DNA from: CAYNRE01 sp964399535
Lineage (GTDB): Bacteria; Planctomycetota; Planctomycetia; Pirellulales; CAYNRE01
Reading direction: 5' to 3'
Length of the DNA stretch: 64,000 bases
Assembly (NCBI GenBank): GCA_964399535.1
Contig: CAYNRE010000070.1
Span: 62,001 to 126,000 of the forward strand
Shown: positions 19,091 through 27,842 of the stretch, in pieces
Position numbering within the stretch: position 1 is the first letter of the stretch
How the letters are laid out: each line of letters begins with the position of its first letter
Position numbers and translations under genes: made by a program
Notes under the pieces: generated by a model
What the model was told of the DNA's origin: nothing
What the model saw: the letters and a program-made list of their open reading frames with translations, nothing else
The model's database searches: none

Positions 19091-19256
19091 AGCTCTCGGG
19101 TGTACTCCGGCGCGTCGCCGACGAGCCAAAGGCTGCCTGAGTAGGCTCGTCGTAAGCTGCCCGTGGGCCTCGCGGAACTGTGTGGCGAACCGTGCGCTTG
19201 TTAGCTCGGGAAATGCAGTAAACTGAGCTACTCACTCGGGCCGAACTTGATCCCAC

Positions 19257-19261
19257 GGAGG
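19257..19261 (+). promoter_or_regulatory. Shine-Dalgarno that fixes the transglutaminase start
   Basis: GGAGG lies 6 bases before a GTG codon, 21 bases downstream of the first possible TTG start. It favours the GTG. Confidence 0.6.
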
Positions 19262-19267
19262 TCACCG

Positions 19268-20329
19268 GTGCAGGCAAACCCAAAGGGTAGCGGCGAACCA
19301 CCCTTCGATCCGCTGGTCGAGGCGGAGCCGGTCGATGTTACGCCGCCTCTCCCCAGTGGAATTCGCTGCTGGCACGTGCAACATGTGACCTCGTTCGACT
19401 ACGCTCAGCCGGTCGAACGGAGCCACAACCTGGTTCGCATGCGCCCGATTCAAGACTCCGTGCAGCGAGTGAGATGGCACCGCGTTCGCACCAGTCCAGA
19501 AGTGGCCTATCGCGAATTCGAAGAAGTGTTCGGCAACCGCGCGGGCCGGTTCGAGATTAACGAGCCGCACCAGTCGCTTACGATTCAAGCCGAGACCGTG
19601 GTCGAAGTAGCGGTGAACGATCCGTTCCTGGTGTTTCCCACCGATTACCGGCGGCGCATTCCGCTGGCCTGGATGCCTTGGGAACGGCGCTTCCTCGAGC
19701 CTTTTCTCGAACCCCCCGAACTTCCCGAAGTTCAGCTCCGCGAGCTGTACGCCTTCGCGGAAACCTTTGCCCGAGGCAACGAGCTGGACCTGACCGAAAC
19801 GCTGTTCGCGATGAACCTGGGGATCTTCAACGAATTCGAATACTCGCCGGGGGCTACGCATATCGATAGCACCCCGTACGAGGTTTACCGAGCCCGGCGG
19901 GGCGTTTGCCAGGATTTCGCCAACTTGTTTATTTGCCTGGCCCGGCTGCTCGATATCCCGGCTCGCTACGTTTGCGGATATGTACACACCCACGGCGACA
20001 GCAAAGCCCGCACGGCCCCGGCGGCCACCCACGCTTGGGCCGAAATCTACCTGCCCGAAATCGGTTGGAAAGGGTTCGACCCCACCAACGGCAACTTGCC
20101 GGTCGCCGAGCATATTCGCGTGGCGACGGGGCGACATTATCGCGATGTCGCGCCCACCTCGGGCTGGCTCACGCCGGCGGTTCAACAGTCGATGACGGTG
20201 GCCGTTTCCGTACGGGAACAACAGCGAGCCTCGCCGCCGGAGGCGCCAGCTCGGCCCGACTCCCTTTCGCACCCTACCCGGCCGTCGCAGGGTACGCCGC
20301 ACGATCAAACCTCTCACTCGGCCCGGTAG
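19268..20329 (+). CDS. Transglutaminase-like cysteine peptidase family protein
   Basis: A 353-residue cytosolic-looking protein with an N-terminal bacterial transglutaminase-associated beta domain (about 30-125, starting WHVQHVTSFDYAQPV) and a transglutaminase core. The catalytic triad is visible: Cys214 (RRGVCQDFANL), His255 (THAWAEIYLP) and Asp271 (GFDPTNG). The GTG start has a strong GGAGG at 6 bases. Relatives act as amidases or proteases, sometimes alongside ATP-grasp amide ligases. The C-terminal tail of about 40 residues is Pro/Ser-rich and disordered. It follows the C1 genes after 177 bases and probably has its own promoter. Confidence 0.88.
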   Translation: MQANPKGSGEPPFDPLVEAEPVDVTPPLPSGIRCWHVQHVTSFDYAQPVERSHNLVRMRPIQDSVQRVRWHRVRTSPEVAYREFEEVFGNRAGRFEINEPHQSLTIQAETVVEVAVNDPFLVFPTDYRRRIPLAWMPWERRFLEPFLEPPELPEVQLRELYAFAETFARGNELDLTETLFAMNLGIFNEFEYSPGATHIDSTPYEVYRARRGVCQDFANLFICLARLLDIPARYVCGYVHTHGDSKARTAPAATHAWAEIYLPEIGWKGFDPTNGNLPVAEHIRVATGRHYRDVAPTSGWLTPAVQQSMTVAVSVREQQRASPPEAPARPDSLSHPTRPSQGTPHDQTSHSAR

Positions 20330-20480
20330 CCCCTGGGCGGCCAACCCCGCCAGCCATGCAACAGGGGGGCCGATTTCCGGCCACCCGGGAAACTCTTCCA
20401 GCACCAAAGGCCGGCCAGACGGCTCGCGGTATCTCACTCGCCTCCAGGCCGAGGCGTACCCTGGCCCGGTACTCAGGCGG

Positions 20481-21500
20481 TTACTCGGCCGAGGCGGCCA
20501 GCGAGGTTTCGTCGGCCAGGGCCCGCAACTTCTTCAGCGCCCGCGATTCAAGCTGGCGCACGCGCTCTTTGCTGATTCCCATGACCTGGCCCAAAGCCGC
20601 CAGGGTATGTGGCTCGCCTTGTTCGTCGAGTCCGAACCGGGCGGCGACCACGGTCCGCTCCCTCGGGTCAAGCCGGGCGAGCACCTGGCTGACCGCGCTG
20701 CGCAACCGGATCAGGCGTTGCTCGGGGTGCGGATCGCCGTCGCTTGAATCGGCGGCCAGTTCCAGAATCTGTTCGTCGCCGGTTGCGCACCGCTGGCGCT
20801 CGAATCTTCGCTTGGCGATCGAACGGCTGTAGTTCTTGCGAATGGCCCAGGTGGCGTAAGTACTGAAGCGAAAACCGCGGCTAACGTCGAATTTCTCCAC
20901 CGCGCGCATCAGCGACAAGTTGCCGTCGCTGACCAGGTCGACGAACGAGTTGGCGTCGTCGACATAGCCCTTGGCCACCGACACCACCAAGCGCAGGTTG
21001 GCCGAAATGATCTGGTTACGCACCAGGTTGGCCTGGGCCAGAAGCCGCTCGACCTCGAGCACCACCTTGGCCGACGGACGTACGGGCTTAAGCGTTTGCC
21101 GCAACTGGTCCGCCCGAAACTTTAAGTAGTTCATCTGGCGAAACAGGTGGGCTTCCTGGGCCGGAGTGAGCAACTCGGTCTCGTAAAGGCTGGCCACGTA
21201 GGGTGAGGCCGCGCGACGAACGTCGCTCAGGTCGAAGCTGGCACGCTTCGATCGACCCGCGGGGGGAGGCGCCAGCAGCTCGGCCTTCGCCGCGGGGTCG
21301 GTAAACCAGGGGTGAGCCATGAACTCGATCTCGCAGGCCATTAGATGGCGTGCCCGGGCCCGGAGGTCGGCTGCCGCGCCCACGGGCGCCGCAGTTGCCC
21401 GCCCCTCGAGGGAGTGGGCACTGGGCTTCGACTTCGACCGAGCCCTGCGCGGCAATTGCTTCGAATGCGGCCTGCGATTCTCGAGTGCGGTGGCGCTCAT
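20481..21500 (-). CDS. RNA polymerase sigma factor, sigma-70 family
   Basis: A 339-residue sigma-70 type factor without a full region 1.1. A variable basic N-terminus of about 85 residues leads to a region 1.2-like segment (LTPAQEAHLFRQMNYLKF). Region 2 follows (NLRLVVSVAKGYVD, SDGNLSLMRAVEKFDVSRGFRFSTYATWAIRK), then a short linker replacing most of region 3, and region 4 with HTH (TLAALGQVMGISKERVRQLESRALKKLR). It resembles a group 2/3 factor, not the housekeeping one. The start is preceded by AAGGAG at 7 bases. Transcription probably comes from the near-consensus promoter in the divergent gap with the MerR gene, bracketed by repeats likely bound by that regulator. Confidence 0.92.
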   Translation of the reverse strand: MSATALENRRPHSKQLPRRARSKSKPSAHSLEGRATAAPVGAAADLRARARHLMACEIEFMAHPWFTDPAAKAELLAPPPAGRSKRASFDLSDVRRAASPYVASLYETELLTPAQEAHLFRQMNYLKFRADQLRQTLKPVRPSAKVVLEVERLLAQANLVRNQIISANLRLVVSVAKGYVDDANSFVDLVSDGNLSLMRAVEKFDVSRGFRFSTYATWAIRKNYSRSIAKRRFERQRCATGDEQILELAADSSDGDPHPEQRLIRLRSAVSQVLARLDPRERTVVAARFGLDEQGEPHTLAALGQVMGISKERVRQLESRALKKLRALADETSLAASAE

Positions 21501-21551
21501 TGGACAACTCCTTTACGCGACGGCCGTTGGCTCGACAGAGCCGGCGGACAC

Positions 21552-21569
21552 AAATCGTTCAAATCGTTC
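21552..21569. promoter_or_regulatory. Tandem 9-base operator pair (start-site side)
   Basis: AAATCGTTC is repeated twice head-to-tail. For the sigma gene promoter the pair covers the predicted start site, just downstream of the -10. A matching pair lies on the other side of the promoter. Confidence 0.55.
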
Positions 21570-21572
21570 TCA

Positions 21573-21601
21573 TTTATAGAAATCGACCGCAAAAATGTCA
21601 A
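21573..21601 (-). promoter_or_regulatory. Near-consensus sigma-70 promoter of the sigma factor gene
   Basis: On the minus strand TTGACA and TATAAA are separated by exactly 17 bases. This is the best match to a housekeeping promoter seen in the window. Predicted leader to the sigma gene is about 65 bases. Confidence 0.75.
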
Positions 21602-21606
21602 TCACC

Positions 21607-21624
21607 TATTCGTTCATATCGTTC
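21607..21624. promoter_or_regulatory. Tandem 9-base operator pair (upstream side)
   Basis: TATTCGTTC followed directly by ATATCGTTC, five bases beyond the -35 of the sigma gene promoter. Same 9-base unit as the start-site pair, with the core TCGTTC invariant. Confidence 0.5.
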
Positions 21625-21722
21625 ACACCAGTGAGTCCGCTTCTGGCGTAAATCGGACAGGATTCTCGCAACAATAGCCACAAAGGCCATATTTCCGCAT
21701 GGCCGTTGGCAGGAATCGAGGA

Positions 21723-21762
21723 TATAATCGATCAGAACGTTCACTACCCAGGATCGCGATCC
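21723..21762 (+). promoter_or_regulatory. MerR gene promoter/leader elements
   Basis: TATAAT at 21723-21728 is a consensus -10 but no good -35 precedes it. AGAACGTTC at 21734-21742, a further variant of the 9-base unit, lies at the predicted start. GGATCGCGATCC at 21751-21762 is a perfect palindrome ending one base before the ATG. Together they suggest autoregulation. Confidence 0.4.
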
Positions 21763-21763
21763 C

Positions 21764-22651
21764 ATGCGTGAGAGCCTTTCCCCCAAGCAAGTTGCCCGGG
21801 CAATCGGCGTGAGCGAATCGTCGCTCAAACGCTGGTGCGACAAGGGGTTACTGCACCCAATCCGAACGGCGGGGGGTCATCGACGGCTGCCGCTGGCCGA
21901 GGTGATTGAGTTTCTTCGCCTCTCCGGCCAGGAGTTGGCCCGGCCCGAGCTGCTCGGCCTGCCATCGCTCGCCCCTGGCGGCGTGCCCGATTGGCCGCAG
22001 GCCCAAGCCGACTTCCGCGAGGCGATTTGCCGGGGCGACGAAGCGACTTGCCGCCGGATTGTTTTCGAGTTGTACCTGGCGGGTCACGGCGTGGTGGAGC
22101 TGGGCGATCGGCTCGTCGCCGCAACGTTTCAGGAGGTGGGCAGTCGCTGGGAGCACGGCTCGCTGCAGGTTTTCGCCGAACGGCGCGCGGTGGAGATCGC
22201 CGTGCGGCTGTTGGTGGAACTACGCGCCGCGCTGGGCCCACCCAAACCGACCGCGCCCCTGGCCATCGGCGCCTCGCCCGAGGGAGACCCCTACCGGCTG
22301 GCAACCACGCTGGTCGAGCTTTCGCTGCGCGAAGCGGGTTGGCAAGCCGAATCGTACGGGGCCGGCATACCGCTCGAATCTCTGGCGAGCGCCGTGCGGA
22401 CTTCGCGACCTCGACTGGTCTGGCTCAGCGTGTCTTACCTGCCCGACGAACGACATTTCCGCAGTGAGTATGCCCGGCTATTTGAAACCGCGCAATCCCA
22501 TGGCGCGGCCTTGGCCGTGGGGGGGCAAGCGCTGACCGGCGCGCTGCGCCGGCAATTGCGCTACTCGGCATACTGCGAAAACCTGCAACAGCTGGCCGAC
22601 TTCGCCCATTCGATCTGGCACCGGCCTCAGCCGGCGCTGCAAGCCGGCTGA
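21764..22651 (+). CDS. MerR-family regulator with degenerate cobalamin-binding-like domain
   Basis: A 295-residue regulator with CarH/LitR architecture: a MerR helix-turn-helix (about residues 5-55), a four-helix middle domain (about 78-157) and a Rossmann-like C-terminal domain (165-285). CarH-type light sensors bind adenosylcobalamin through W-x9-EH and an ExHxxG histidine ligand. Here Trp129 and Glu139 are kept, but the histidine of W-x9-EH is Arg140 and the ExHxxG histidine position reads Tyr177 (GDPYRLA). Cobalamin binding in the CarH manner is therefore unlikely. The gene diverges from the sigma factor gene, recalling LitR-LitS, and the shared gap contains repeated 9-base sites. Confidence 0.85.
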   Translation: MRESLSPKQVARAIGVSESSLKRWCDKGLLHPIRTAGGHRRLPLAEVIEFLRLSGQELARPELLGLPSLAPGGVPDWPQAQADFREAICRGDEATCRRIVFELYLAGHGVVELGDRLVAATFQEVGSRWEHGSLQVFAERRAVEIAVRLLVELRAALGPPKPTAPLAIGASPEGDPYRLATTLVELSLREAGWQAESYGAGIPLESLASAVRTSRPRLVWLSVSYLPDERHFRSEYARLFETAQSHGAALAVGGQALTGALRRQLRYSAYCENLQQLADFAHSIWHRPQPALQAG

Positions 22652-22811
22652 TCGATCGCGGCCCGCGCAACGAGGACCGCGGCGTCGACCATTGCCGTTT
22701 CAAAATCGAATCGATCGCCCGCGCGATCGGCCCGACGCCGAAACCGCACCGCTGGCCGGCCACCGCGGCAACACCGGTCAAGGCGAAGCCGATCGTTCTT
22801 GGCCAGCCGCG

Positions 22812-24392
22812 TCACAGGCAAAGCAGATAAGCCACGAGGTCCGATTTTTCCTGGGCCGTCAGATCCAGTTCCAGTACCAGGTTGAAGAATTCGACCGTGT
22901 CTTCCAACGTCGGACAGCGGCCGTCGTGCAAGTAGGGGGGCGAATCCTTGATCCCCCGCAGCGGGAAGGTTTTGATTGGCCCTTCGGGGCGGCCGACGTA
23001 AAACCGCTCGACCTGCAGGTCATGCATGTAATCGTCGACGAATGCCGGCCCCGCGTGGCAATCGATGCAGCCGGCCTTGCCGTGGAATAGCGCTTCACCC
23101 CGCAGTTCCGCCTCGGTGCTGCGCTCGGCGATCAGCTTCATCCGCGGGCCTAGCTTGGGGGCGGGCGGGTAGTCGAGAATCGCATTGAAATCGCCCATGC
23201 GATTGGTGATCTGGCGCTGGGCACCGCGGGGGCCAATGGCCTGCATCAACCCTGGATCGCCGTCGAAGTACTCTTCCACCTCGGCAAAATGGTCCATGCT
23301 GCGGATCGATCGCTTCGAGGCAAGCTGCATCAGATTGTAGTTGCCGCGCATGGTCGGCGTGTCGACGCGGAGCCGAGCCTGGTTCGGCCGGCTATCGGGA
23401 GCCAACTCAATGGCCCCGTTGGTGTGGCCGTTCACGTGGCAGGAAAAACACGATACGCCGGCGCTGGGTTCCATCGTCACCCGGTGATCCGTGTGATTAA
23501 ACCAGGTGGTCGGCGAGGGGCGCAACAGCTCTTTCAGGCCTTCCATCTGCTCGGGCGTGAGCAAGCCGTCAAAGATCTCATGGAAATTGCCGAAGGTTAC
23601 TTCCCGGCCCCCCGTCACGTCGCCTAGCTCCTTATGCGTGGTCAGGAACATCGGCGGGGGAAACTCGGGCAGGTACTCGTCGGGAATATCGAAGTCGACG
23701 TCGATCCGCTCGTGCTCGGGGTGGTAGGTCAACCATTGCTGCGGAAAAAGCATGTGAGCCGTTGTCTGCAAGGGGTGGGCCAGCGGCTTATAAGGGAACC
23801 AATCGCGGCCCTTGATCTCCTCGGGCGAGAGCGCGGCGAGCTTCTCATACGATTCGACGCCGGCGGGAAGGTTCGCGACGGGGCCCTTCATGATCGGTTT
23901 CCCGCCCGACATGGTTGCGTCGGTCCGAGGAATCTTCTCGAAGTGGTACCGACGGGCCATGTAGTCGCGCACGTCGTTCATCAGCTTCGGTTTTTGCTCG
24001 CGGTGCATCGCGACCCACTGGTCCCACGACATCCCCAGTTCGACCGATCCCCAAGAACAAACGCCGGGCCCCGCGTACAGCCAGAGATCGAACGGCGTGC
24101 GAATCCCGGGGCCGCCGGGCGGGTAGGGCTTTAGTCGCGATGCATGGTGTTCGCCCAAGCCGTAATCGCTCGCCGGCCGGGGCGAAACCGCGCCCGGGCT
24201 TTGTTTGAGGTACCGGGAATCGTCGGCGATCGCCGAGGGCGACGGGGCGGCCGCCGCGGGCGCCGCAGCCAGGTCGCCGACCGGCGGTTCGGCGGCGTTG
24301 CCGCTCCAGTCGTTGGCCGCCAGGTAGCCCAACACCAGTCCGACCAGCACGAAGCCTGCGCTGGGGAAAGTCCGCGGTAGTCTCCGAGCCAT
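22812..24392 (-). CDS. Dihaem cytochrome c peroxidase-like protein
   Basis: A 526-residue exported protein with an N-terminal membrane/signal segment (about 11-26) and an Ala/Pro-rich linker. Two haem c motifs are present: CFSCH (315-319) and CIDCH (442-446). The C-terminal FPLRGIKDSPPYLHDGRCPTLEDTVEFFN is typical of the MauG/cytochrome c peroxidase superfamily. It is longer than classical CcpA (about 330) because of a roughly 200-residue N-terminal region of unknown function. Role: periplasmic peroxide reduction or oxidation of an unknown partner. It is separated from the upstream haem peroxidase by a terminator, so it has its own promoter. Confidence 0.87.
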   Translation of the reverse strand: MARRLPRTFPSAGFVLVGLVLGYLAANDWSGNAAEPPVGDLAAAPAAAAPSPSAIADDSRYLKQSPGAVSPRPASDYGLGEHHASRLKPYPPGGPGIRTPFDLWLYAGPGVCSWGSVELGMSWDQWVAMHREQKPKLMNDVRDYMARRYHFEKIPRTDATMSGGKPIMKGPVANLPAGVESYEKLAALSPEEIKGRDWFPYKPLAHPLQTTAHMLFPQQWLTYHPEHERIDVDFDIPDEYLPEFPPPMFLTTHKELGDVTGGREVTFGNFHEIFDGLLTPEQMEGLKELLRPSPTTWFNHTDHRVTMEPSAGVSCFSCHVNGHTNGAIELAPDSRPNQARLRVDTPTMRGNYNLMQLASKRSIRSMDHFAEVEEYFDGDPGLMQAIGPRGAQRQITNRMGDFNAILDYPPAPKLGPRMKLIAERSTEAELRGEALFHGKAGCIDCHAGPAFVDDYMHDLQVERFYVGRPEGPIKTFPLRGIKDSPPYLHDGRCPTLEDTVEFFNLVLELDLTAQEKSDLVAYLLCL

Positions 24393-24451
24393 GCGATACG
24401 CCTCCTAGAAAGTGACGGCGCCGCGCGCCTGCACGAATGACCGGGGCGCGC

Positions 24452-24492
24452 AAAAAAAGAGCCCCAGGTCGCAAAAACTCGCGCCCGGGGGC
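24452..24492 (-). terminator. Rho-independent terminator of the haem peroxidase gene
   Basis: On the minus strand a GCCCC/GGGGC stem, extended by GG/CC after one mismatch, is followed by TCTTTTTTT. It lies in the gap between the two peroxidase genes and should end the upstream transcript. Confidence 0.65.
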
Positions 24493-24576
24493 CGCCATGA
24501 CCCACCACGGGCCAAGCATCACCTTCGCGATGAGCTGGCCTGTAATTCTCAACCCTATTTCGCTATTGCGCCTTTG

Positions 24577-26277
24577 TCAACCGCGAGCGCGACGCCCGCG
24601 CCAGGCGCGCCGAATCGCACACCCGCAGCCCACCAGCCCCCATACGGCCAATACCGCCATCGACGGTTCGGGAACGCGGAACACGTTGCTCTGCAGGTTC
24701 ACCAGGTCGGTATTGCGCCGAATGACATCGGCCAAAGTGGTGTTCAGCAGCTCGTCGACCTGCTCGGCGGTGAAAAGTCCGCTGTTGGTGAAAAAGAACC
24801 GGTCGCCGTCCCGCGAGCGGGTGAACTGGTCGCTCAAGGCGGCGATGATCAGCGGTCCTAGCGAGGTGCCGTCGAGGTGGTCTTCGCTGAGCGCGCCGAT
24901 CCAAGGATCGATATTGTCGACCGACCCGTACAGCGACTCGAGCGCTGCCCGGATCGCCGAATCGGATGAAATCTCGGCAAAACTGGTCACCCGTGGCAAT
25001 CCATAGGCTTCGCGCAGGGTGTTGTAATCGGCCAGGCCATGGTCGCGGCCCCGCTGGATGTTGAGCGAGGCTAGATCGAAACCCTGGCCAGACAGGGGCT
25101 CGCCAAACAGAAAATTCCGCACGTCGTCGACCACATGAACGTCGACCTCTTGCTGCCGGGTGCTGGCTAGCCCCTTGAGCAGATACTCCAGCTCGTCGCC
25201 CGAGGCAATGTTGTTGGGAACAAAGAAGCTGTCACGGAGCGATAACGGGCCCCCGGGAGCGGAGGTGCCATCGTCGTCGATTCGGGCCAGCGTCGGCGAG
25301 AGCATGGTGTGCCCCACCCGGAAGAACGCGGTGGAAAACTCGGTCGAAATGCTCGGATCGACCAGCGGGCTGTAGCTGCCGATGGCCGAGGGGGCATAGC
25401 TTCCCATCAGCGCCGGCAGAAACTCGTTGTAGGTAATCGACTGTATCTCGGCCCCCACGTACTGGCGGGCCGTTTGATAGAGCAGCTCGTCGTCCCAGTC
25501 GGGGTGTGCCGCGGCCAACTGGTCGGCCACCCGGTTGTGCTCGCGCAGAAACAACGTATGCACGGCGGTCAGGCCGATTTGTTCGTTGGCCCGCACGTCG
25601 CCGGCCACGAAGAATTGCGAGGCCATGGGCGAGCCGCCCGTGCCGTTGGGCAGCCCCATGCTGTTGAAGGGCAAGAGGTCGTCGCCGCTGGTCAGCATCC
25701 GGCCCCCCACGTGGGCCCGCAGGGCATCAGCTCGAACGGAGTCCGATCCGTATACGTTGGAACCATCGATGTACGAGGTGATCGAATTGATCTGTTCGCG
25801 CGGATTACCGACCTCGGTTCCCGTGCTCGGATCATAGTTCGATCGCTGGAACTGCATCGTCTTGTTGCCCGATCCCATCGGGTCGAAGACGGGGTCGCCC
25901 ATGGGAATCGACATGTCCATCCCCTCGCTCGGAGACATGATGTCGGTCAAATCCAGATCGTGATCGAGGAACTGCCCCCACTGGAACACCCAGGAGCTGA
26001 GATTCGCGCCGCTGGGAATCGAGCTCGACTGGGCTACGACCTGGTTGCTGATCTCACGGGGGTTGGGACGCGACTCGCCCGAGGGAGATGCCATTCCGTC
26101 GGCGTACTCGGGCGGACAAATCCTCAGCAACAGGGTATGAGCGCTCCCCAGGTCGGAGTTGATGGGGTTGTTCGCCGTGCCATCGATGGTGCGAAACTCG
26201 GCCCGCGCGGTTGTCAGCGAAACGCAAAGGGCACCGCAACCGATCAACCAAGCTGCCGCCCAAGTCTTGTTACTCAT
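24577..26277 (-). CDS. Animal-type haem peroxidase with PEP-CTERM tail
   Basis: A 566-residue secreted haem peroxidase of the peroxidasin/peroxinectin superfamily. The ATG of MSNKTWAAAW starts the signal peptide (about 1-26); a 23-residue upstream extension is rejected. Landmarks: distal His in QWGQFLDHDLDLT, SYIDGSNVYGSD, LFLREHNRVA, proximal His in FRVGHTMLSP, and LNIQRGRDHGLADYN. The C-terminus has VPEPSM, a hydrophobic helix and an Arg cluster: a PEP-CTERM signal for exosortase sorting. No exosortase gene is in the window. Such enzymes oxidise halides or phenolics with peroxide. The next gene downstream is also a peroxidase, transcribed separately. Confidence 0.92.
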   Translation of the reverse strand: MSNKTWAAAWLIGCGALCVSLTTARAEFRTIDGTANNPINSDLGSAHTLLLRICPPEYADGMASPSGESRPNPREISNQVVAQSSSIPSGANLSSWVFQWGQFLDHDLDLTDIMSPSEGMDMSIPMGDPVFDPMGSGNKTMQFQRSNYDPSTGTEVGNPREQINSITSYIDGSNVYGSDSVRADALRAHVGGRMLTSGDDLLPFNSMGLPNGTGGSPMASQFFVAGDVRANEQIGLTAVHTLFLREHNRVADQLAAAHPDWDDELLYQTARQYVGAEIQSITYNEFLPALMGSYAPSAIGSYSPLVDPSISTEFSTAFFRVGHTMLSPTLARIDDDGTSAPGGPLSLRDSFFVPNNIASGDELEYLLKGLASTRQQEVDVHVVDDVRNFLFGEPLSGQGFDLASLNIQRGRDHGLADYNTLREAYGLPRVTSFAEISSDSAIRAALESLYGSVDNIDPWIGALSEDHLDGTSLGPLIIAALSDQFTRSRDGDRFFFTNSGLFTAEQVDELLNTTLADVIRRNTDLVNLQSNVFRVPEPSMAVLAVWGLVGCGCAIRRAWRGRRARG

Positions 26278-26927
26278 AGGATGTGTTCCGTGATGGCGCA
26301 GAGGCCCATCCGTTCGCAGAGACCCGGTCCCGAATCGAACTACCAAAGCCCGCTCCCAAGACGCGTTCCATCGCGCCGTGGCGATCGTCTGGGAACCGCG
26401 GGCCGAAAGCCTCCAGCCGCCGCCCCCCCGACAGGCGACCTCGGCCGCGCGTCCTGCGTCAATCGAGTGGGTCTTGGAAATCTCCCCCCCCTATTTTCAA
26501 GCAGAAACAACGCAGTCGACCGTGTCAAACAAGAATTGCTCGTTTGCAGGCGCCAGGGCCCGTCGGGCGCTGAGAAAGCGTATGCCAAGCGACGCTCGGG
26601 GCCTAATTTTCTTACGACATCGTAAGCCAACTGATGCAGGCCGCCACTGCGCACGGACCGCACACCCCCTGGCCCTCGAAGCATTCTCGTTCCGAAGTTC
26701 TGGAGACCGGAACCTTGTGCAGCGACCGATTCTGGAGCCTCGCTTGCGCCACGGCCCCCGCTGGCATCGGGCGTCCGACCGGCCCATGCTGGATGGTTCG
26801 CCCCGGCCCAGCTCCGCGGCATGGCGTAGCGTAACGAGCTTGGCACTTCGGGCGGTTCCTAGCGGTCGGCTACGATGGTGTCGGCGAACCAAGAGAGACC
26901 GCCTTTGCCTCGAGGGAGAGACAGATC
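26278..26927. other. Long intergenic region between divergent genes
   Basis: Six hundred and fifty bases between the haem peroxidase and a DUF4239-like gene. Overlapping ORFs of up to 192 codons are present but have low-complexity Arg/Ser/Pro composition and no recognisable domain. The 16-base inverted repeat is the only structured element I can support. Confidence 0.5.
26611..26626. promoter_or_regulatory. Perfect inverted repeat in divergent gap
   Basis: CTTACGACATCGTAAG has 7-base arms and a 2-base centre in a locally A/T-richer patch. It lies about 300 bases from either flanking gene. It may be an operator for one or both. Confidence 0.35.
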
Positions 26928-27722
26928 GTGACCGATTGGCTCTTGGAACTTCCTAACTGGACCATCGTCATCGGCCTGTTAGGTTTGGCGTTCGCGTCGA
27001 ACGAACTGGGCTTTCGCGTCGGGCGTATGCATCGAGGCGAGTCCGAGCCCTCGCAGAAAGTGTCTAGCGCCATCAAGGGCGCCATCTACGGATTGGTCGC
27101 CTTGCTGCTTGGTTTCTCGTTCTCGATCACGCTGAGCCGCCATGAACTGCGCAAGCAGGTCGTGCTCGACGAAGCCAACGCCTTGGGCACCTGTTACTTG
27201 CGGGCCGGCATTCTCGGCCCGGACGCGGCCGCAGGCATTCAGCAGGTTTTGCGCGAATTCCTGGTGGTTCGCCTGGCCTGTGTCGCTCCCGGTTTTCCGC
27301 GATCGAAGACTCATGAAGCCGCGCTGGAAATGGATCGACTGATGAGCCGTCTCTGGCAAGTCGTGGAAGCCGAGGCCCGCCAACAGCCACAGCTAGCGCT
27401 CGTCAGCCAGATTGTGCCCGCGGCGAACGAGGTAATCGATTTAGACACCACGCGGGCTTGGGCCTCGAACAACCATTTGCCGGGGCCGGTGTTCTTGCTG
27501 CTCGCGGCCTGCCTGGTGGTCTCCAGCTTGTTGATTGGCCATTCGTCGGGGCAGGCCGATCATCGCCACGTGGGCCTGTGGCTGGCGCTTAACTTGCTGT
27601 TGCTGATGGTGTTGTTCGTGGTGCTCGATTTCGACCGTCCGCGACGGGGCCTGATTCGCGTGGACCACGCCCCGCTTCTAGAATTGCAGGCCAGCTTCGA
27701 GCCGACCGATTCCCAAGCGTAA
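26928..27722 (+). CDS. DUF4239-like membrane protein
   Basis: A 264-residue inner-membrane protein with GTG start after GAGGGAGAG. Four hydrophobic helices are evident: about 10-24, 45-65, 184-202 and 213-231. The soluble middle contains LSRHELRKQVVLDEANALGTCYLRAG, and the C-terminus has VVLDFDRPRRGLIRVDHAPLLEL, both characteristic of the DUF4239 (bestrophin-like) family. Function unknown; ion conduction has been suggested for relatives. The following DUF202 gene on the same strand may be co-transcribed. Confidence 0.82.
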   Translation: MTDWLLELPNWTIVIGLLGLAFASNELGFRVGRMHRGESEPSQKVSSAIKGAIYGLVALLLGFSFSITLSRHELRKQVVLDEANALGTCYLRAGILGPDAAAGIQQVLREFLVVRLACVAPGFPRSKTHEAALEMDRLMSRLWQVVEAEARQQPQLALVSQIVPAANEVIDLDTTRAWASNNHLPGPVFLLLAACLVVSSLLIGHSSGQADHRHVGLWLALNLLLLMVLFVVLDFDRPRRGLIRVDHAPLLELQASFEPTDSQA

Positions 27723-27842
27723 ACAGCAGCCCGGCCGGGGCTAAACTTCGGAAACGCCCCTTGGACGTGGGGCCGCTTCCATCGGCCGCTGGCACCGACC
27801 GGCACCGCGGCGTGGCTCGGCAACCTCGGGAGATCGCCTTCA

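Noticed and set aside
26378..26956. 192-codon plus-strand ORF in the divergent gap
   Set aside because: Arg/Ser/Pro-rich, overlaps the start of the DUF4239-like gene in another frame, no ribosome site.
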